Assembly: GCA_002280555.1 (NCBI GenBank)
Contig: NCEE01000006.1
Location: forward strand, 26,753 to 90,752
Length of the DNA: 64,000 nucleotides
DNA from: Sphingomonas sp. 32-62-10
GTDB taxonomy: Bacteria; Pseudomonadota; Alphaproteobacteria; Sphingomonadales; Sphingomonadaceae
Reading direction: 5' to 3'
This document shows positions 61,148-64,000 of this stretch, piece after piece. The notes below the pieces were generated by a model. It did not search any database. It saw only the letters and a program-made list of their open reading frames with translations, and was not told the DNA's origin. How positions within the stretch are numbered: the stretch's first letter is position 1; every line of letters starts with the position of its first letter. Made by a program: the position numbers and the translations under genes.

Positions 61148-62683
61148 ATGATCAAACACGCTCTCCCCGTCACCCGCGAGGCCGATTTTTCCGCCTGGTA
61201 TCAATCCGTCATCACCGAGGCCGATCTGGCCGAGGAATCGGGCGTGCGCGGGTGCATGGTCATTCGGCCATGGGGCTATGGCATCTGGGAACGCATCCAG
61301 CGGCTGCTCGATGATCGCATCAAGGCGACGGGGCATGAGAATTGCTATTTCCCGCTGTTCATCCCGCTCAGCTATTTTGAAAAAGAAGCCGAACATGTCG
61401 ATGGTTTTGCCAAGGAAATGGCAGTCGTCACGCACCACCGGCTGATCGCTGACGGCAAGGGCGGGCTGGTGCCTGATCCCAGCGCGAAGCTCGAAGAACC
61501 CCTGGTTGTGCGGCCAACATCGGAAACGGTGATCGGTACCGCCTTTGCGCGCTGGGTACAGAGCTGGCGCGACCTGCCTGTGCTGATCAACCAATGGGCC
61601 AATGTCGTGCGCTGGGAAATGCGCACCCGAATGTTCCTGCGCACCACCGAATTCCTCTGGCAGGAGGGCCACACCGCGCACGCGACCGAGGCGGAGGCGC
61701 GCGAGGAAACGTTGAAGATGCTCGAAGTCTATCGCAGCTTTGCCGAGGATTGCGTCGCGTTGCCGGTGGTCGCTGGGGAAAAGCCGGAGAATGAACGCTT
61801 CCCCGGCGCCGTCGCGACTTATTCGATCGAAGCGATGATGCAGGATGGCAAGGCGCTGCAGGCCGGCACCTCGCACTTCCTCGGCACCAATTTCTCGCAA
61901 GCGCAGAACATCCGCTTCCAAAATGCCGAGGGGCAATTGGAGCTCGCCCAGACGACGAGCTGGGGCATGTCCACCCGGATGATCGGGGGCCTGATCATGG
62001 TCCACGGCGATGATGACGGGCTGCGCGTACCGCCGCGCGTTGCGCCATGGCAGATCGTGATCGTGCCGATGCTGCGCGATCAGCCCGAGGACGCCGAGCT
62101 GGTCACCTATTGCAAGGCACTCCAAAGCGAATTGGCGGCGCTGTCGGCCTTTGGTGAGCCGGTGCGGGCGCTGCTCGATCTGAAGCCCGCCAAGGCCGCC
62201 GGCAAGCGCTGGGGCTGGGTGAAGAAGGGCGCCCCCATCATCGTTGAGGTCGGCGGCCGCGACATGGCGGGGGGCAATGTTTCCGTGATCCGTCGGACCG
62301 CCCTTTACCGTGCGGACGGCAAGCTCGACAGCGCCGTGATCGCGCGGGATGAATTTGTAAGCAATGCGGCAGCAATGCTCGGCGCGGTGCAGGACGCGCT
62401 GTTCGCCGATGCCAAGGCGCGGCTCGATGCGAATATCGCCCGCGACGTCACCGATTTCGCGGGGTTGGAGCGCGCCTTTGCGGATTCGGTGAAGAACCCC
62501 GGCTTTGTTGAAGTGCAATGGGCCAAGCCCACCGGCGACGCGCTGGAGAAGGTGGTGGAGCGGCTGAAGGCGTTGAAACTCACCCTACGCAACGTGCCGA
62601 TGGATGTGGCGCCCGCAGATGGCACCTGCGTTTTCACCGGCGCACCGGCGGTGGAGCGGGTGCTGGTGGGGCGGTCTTATTAG
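61148..62683 (+). CDS. proS: Prolyl-tRNA synthetase, archaeal/eukaryal-type
   Basis: Charges tRNA-Pro. 511 residues with no bacterial-type editing insertion and a C-terminal extension after the anticodon-binding domain, which is the arrangement of archaeal/eukaryal-like (type 3) ProRS. Class II motifs are VRPTSETVIGTAFARWV and WANVVRWEMRTRMFLRTTEFLWQEGHTAH; the motif 3 region is TSWGMSTRMIGGLIMVHGDDDGLRVPPRVAP. ATG 61148, no strong Shine-Dalgarno. Confidence 0.94.
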   Translation: MIKHALPVTREADFSAWYQSVITEADLAEESGVRGCMVIRPWGYGIWERIQRLLDDRIKATGHENCYFPLFIPLSYFEKEAEHVDGFAKEMAVVTHHRLIADGKGGLVPDPSAKLEEPLVVRPTSETVIGTAFARWVQSWRDLPVLINQWANVVRWEMRTRMFLRTTEFLWQEGHTAHATEAEAREETLKMLEVYRSFAEDCVALPVVAGEKPENERFPGAVATYSIEAMMQDGKALQAGTSHFLGTNFSQAQNIRFQNAEGQLELAQTTSWGMSTRMIGGLIMVHGDDDGLRVPPRVAPWQIVIVPMLRDQPEDAELVTYCKALQSELAALSAFGEPVRALLDLKPAKAAGKRWGWVKKGAPIIVEVGGRDMAGGNVSVIRRTALYRADGKLDSAVIARDEFVSNAAAMLGAVQDALFADAKARLDANIARDVTDFAGLERAFADSVKNPGFVEVQWAKPTGDALEKVVERLKALKLTLRNVPMDVAPADGTCVFTGAPAVERVLVGRSY

Positions 62684-62738
62684 AGGCGGAGAGCGTTGAT
62701 CGCGCAACGGCTAGCAACCTTACGCACGTCGCCTTTCT

Positions 62739-62815
62739 CGTCACCCCGGGCTTGACCCTGGGTCCCGCTTCTACAGCGGTCAAGAATTAGCGGGACCCCG
62801 GATCAAGTCCGGGGG
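62739..62815. repeat. Family B intergenic inverted repeat
   Basis: CGTCACCCCGGGCTTGACCC with TGGGTCCCGC at the left and GCGGGACCCCGGATCAAGTC with CGGGG at the right, about 25 bp apart. Lies between proS and the last gene. The final CGTCA-type end has decayed. Confidence 0.75.
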
Positions 62816-62890
62816 TATAGCGATAAATGGCAACAACTGCATTTGTGACTACACTTGTATCGTTACTCGGTGCTCGATCAGCAAAATAGC

Positions 62891-63937
62891 TCAGTCGATT
62901 CCGGCGATTTCATCGCCAACGACACCACTGACGTCGCCAATCCTAGCCGCCACAATTTCCCCTCGGCGCTTTGTGATATGGACTTGAGCCACGATAGGTT
63001 TCTTTTCCCATTCGCCGCGTTGGATCAGCTTACGGTCGTTCTCGGACAATAACCGGTCGCGGACGGAAGCAAAGAATTCGACCCCATCGGACCGGTCACG
63101 AAGCCGAACTCGGAAACCATCGCTTACGTTGGTATCAACACGTAAAACATCGAATTCGCCAGTTCTTGAATCCAGTTCGCTGACACTCCTCGCACTCCGT
63201 GCCATTGGTTTAGCAACCTCTGGCGGAAGCGATTGACCTGCGACCTGCGTATCGCGCACGCGTGCTGCTGCCTTGAGAACACTCTTTCGACTATCGTTGC
63301 TTGCTTCCACAATTGCACGACTTCCAAGAACTGCCACCACTGTATCGTGCATTATTTCCATTTTCTTAAGATCTATTTCCGAAGCAAACTTCTGAGAAGC
63401 CAATAATTCTTTGGTCTGCTGGTTTTGGGTTTCTGCTAAGGTAATGTCTTTCTGGTGTTCGAGCCACGCCTTCCAATACGCCACTCCTCCAAACAGAAGA
63501 ACGAACGCGAGAATTATAACTGTGATTTGGCGACCAGATAGCTTACCCACGGCTGTCTTGATAAACTCCTTGCTTAAATCTTGCAGGTCAACTTCGATCT
63601 TCGAACTACCGCGACGAATTTTGAACAAAGCTTCAAAACTGGAACGCTCATCTTCCGACAAGCCGCGAAGGTTAGTCGAGCCTTCGGCCGCAAGCATGAA
63701 CGCTCTGTTGATGCTGGACTGAAACTCAAGCATCGCCTCCATGACGGGTGCGGTAAGCACCGCATTACCCCCATCAATCCAAAACGTGAAATCCGCTCTA
63801 GGCCACTTTCCAAGTTTTGGAATAAATGGTCTCTGGTGGTCATCTCCCTCAGCAAATAGAGCTAGTAGCCTCCATGCTTCATCTTCGCTTTCCACGGGCA
63901 GCGTTTCGAAGTCAGGTCTTCTCGATTTTATTGCCAT
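62891..63937 (-). CDS. Single-pass membrane protein of unknown function
   Basis: 348 residues from ATG 63937, which has AGGGGG five bases upstream. An N-terminal cytosolic domain of about 135 residues, one membrane helix (ITVIILAFVLLFGGVAYWKA, about 138-157), then a coiled coil (KDITLAETQNQQTKELLASQKFASEIDLKKMEIMHDTVV) and a C-terminal beta-rich domain with RLRDRSDGVEFFASVRDRLL and KPIVAQVHITKRRGEIVAARI. AT-richer than its neighbours. Not recognised; the style suggests an accessory gene. Confidence 0.68.
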   Translation of the reverse strand: MAIKSRRPDFETLPVESEDEAWRLLALFAEGDDHQRPFIPKLGKWPRADFTFWIDGGNAVLTAPVMEAMLEFQSSINRAFMLAAEGSTNLRGLSEDERSSFEALFKIRRGSSKIEVDLQDLSKEFIKTAVGKLSGRQITVIILAFVLLFGGVAYWKAWLEHQKDITLAETQNQQTKELLASQKFASEIDLKKMEIMHDTVVAVLGSRAIVEASNDSRKSVLKAAARVRDTQVAGQSLPPEVAKPMARSARSVSELDSRTGEFDVLRVDTNVSDGFRVRLRDRSDGVEFFASVRDRLLSENDRKLIQRGEWEKKPIVAQVHITKRRGEIVAARIGDVSGVVGDEIAGID

Positions 63938-64000
63938 TTCAGCCCCCTGCCTGCTTAATTGTAAGGAGACTGGCACCCGAGCAATAGAACTCTGCGCGTT

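Overview
The window is a GC-rich (roughly mid-60s percent by eye) chromosomal segment of an alphaproteobacterium, most likely a member of the Sphingomonadaceae (Sphingomonas or a close relative). The pointers are the petABC-apt order, the split glycine decarboxylase genes (gcvPA/gcvPB), alpha-subunit/beta-subunit GlyRS (glyQ/glyS), an APH-fold homoserine kinase, a Tad/Flp pilus locus, and four families of short inverted repeats typical of the group. No rRNA, tRNA, CRISPR, transposase or integrase was recognised.

Layout. 1-2604: C-terminal part of an RND efflux pump. 2.6-6.4 kb: argD-argF, Hsp33 (hslO), a small secreted protein. 6.4-7.8 kb: queC-queE for queuosine precursors. 7.8-13.6 kb: small envelope proteins, lipB, two membrane proteins, a GNAT enzyme, hemF, trmL. 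13.7-17 kb: the cytochrome bc1 operon petABC coupled to apt. 17-20.6 kb: MaoC hydratase, nucleotide pyrophosphatase-like lipoprotein, ychF, a membrane protein. 20.6-23.7 kb: a patch of unrecognised secreted proteins. 23.7-30.2 kb: a long minus-strand run with a 2OG-Fe(II) oxygenase-like protein, pth, rplY, three TraB/GumN paralogues and an Xre regulator with two membrane proteins. 30.3-37 kb: glyQ, an inserted DUF559 nuclease gene, an expanded glyS, and ppdK. 37-39.2 kb: a DUF1214/DUF1254 pair and a membrane-anchored coiled-coil protein. 39.2-46.5 kb: cpaABCDE-tadBC, without cpaF and without a pilin gene. 46.5-51.4 kb: a hydrolase, a FAD oxidoreductase, a DUF1508 protein, rnhA-thrB-ispH. 51.5-57.4 kb: a lipoprotein, then a tandem glycine riboswitch and gcvT-gcvH-gcvPA-gcvPB. 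57.4-59 kb: an AT-rich patch with an Xre-type regulator and an unknown beta-rich protein. 59-62.7 kb: two methyltransferases, a DMT transporter and proS. 62.9 kb to the end: an unknown membrane protein of lower GC content.

Most notable points. (1) A DUF559 (Vsr-like) nuclease gene sits exactly between glyQ and glyS, flanked by inverted copies of a palindromic repeat. It has GTGA stop/start overlaps with both neighbours, and the right-hand repeat appears to supply the glyS ribosome-binding site. (2) glyS itself carries in-frame insertions of two repeat families, including a gene-less version of the same repeat pair and a three-way-junction element with complementary CCC/GGG loops. (3) gcvT is frameshifted by a perfect 49-bp tandem duplication just downstream of an intact-looking glycine riboswitch. 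(4) The Tad pilus locus lacks its ATPase gene exactly where cpaF normally lies. (5) An AT-rich regulator/unknown-protein pair has a well-formed operator-like inverted repeat.

How the genes work together. The gcv genes form one riboswitch-controlled glycine cleavage operon. petABC forms respiratory complex III. cpaB-E/tadBC would build the pilus export machine if an ATPase and pilin are supplied from elsewhere. glyQ/glyS form the tetrameric GlyRS. argD/argF are consecutive-branch steps of arginine synthesis, and thrB, hemF, lipB, ispH and queC/E are single steps of core biosynthesis. All assignments are from reading the sequence; no database search was run.
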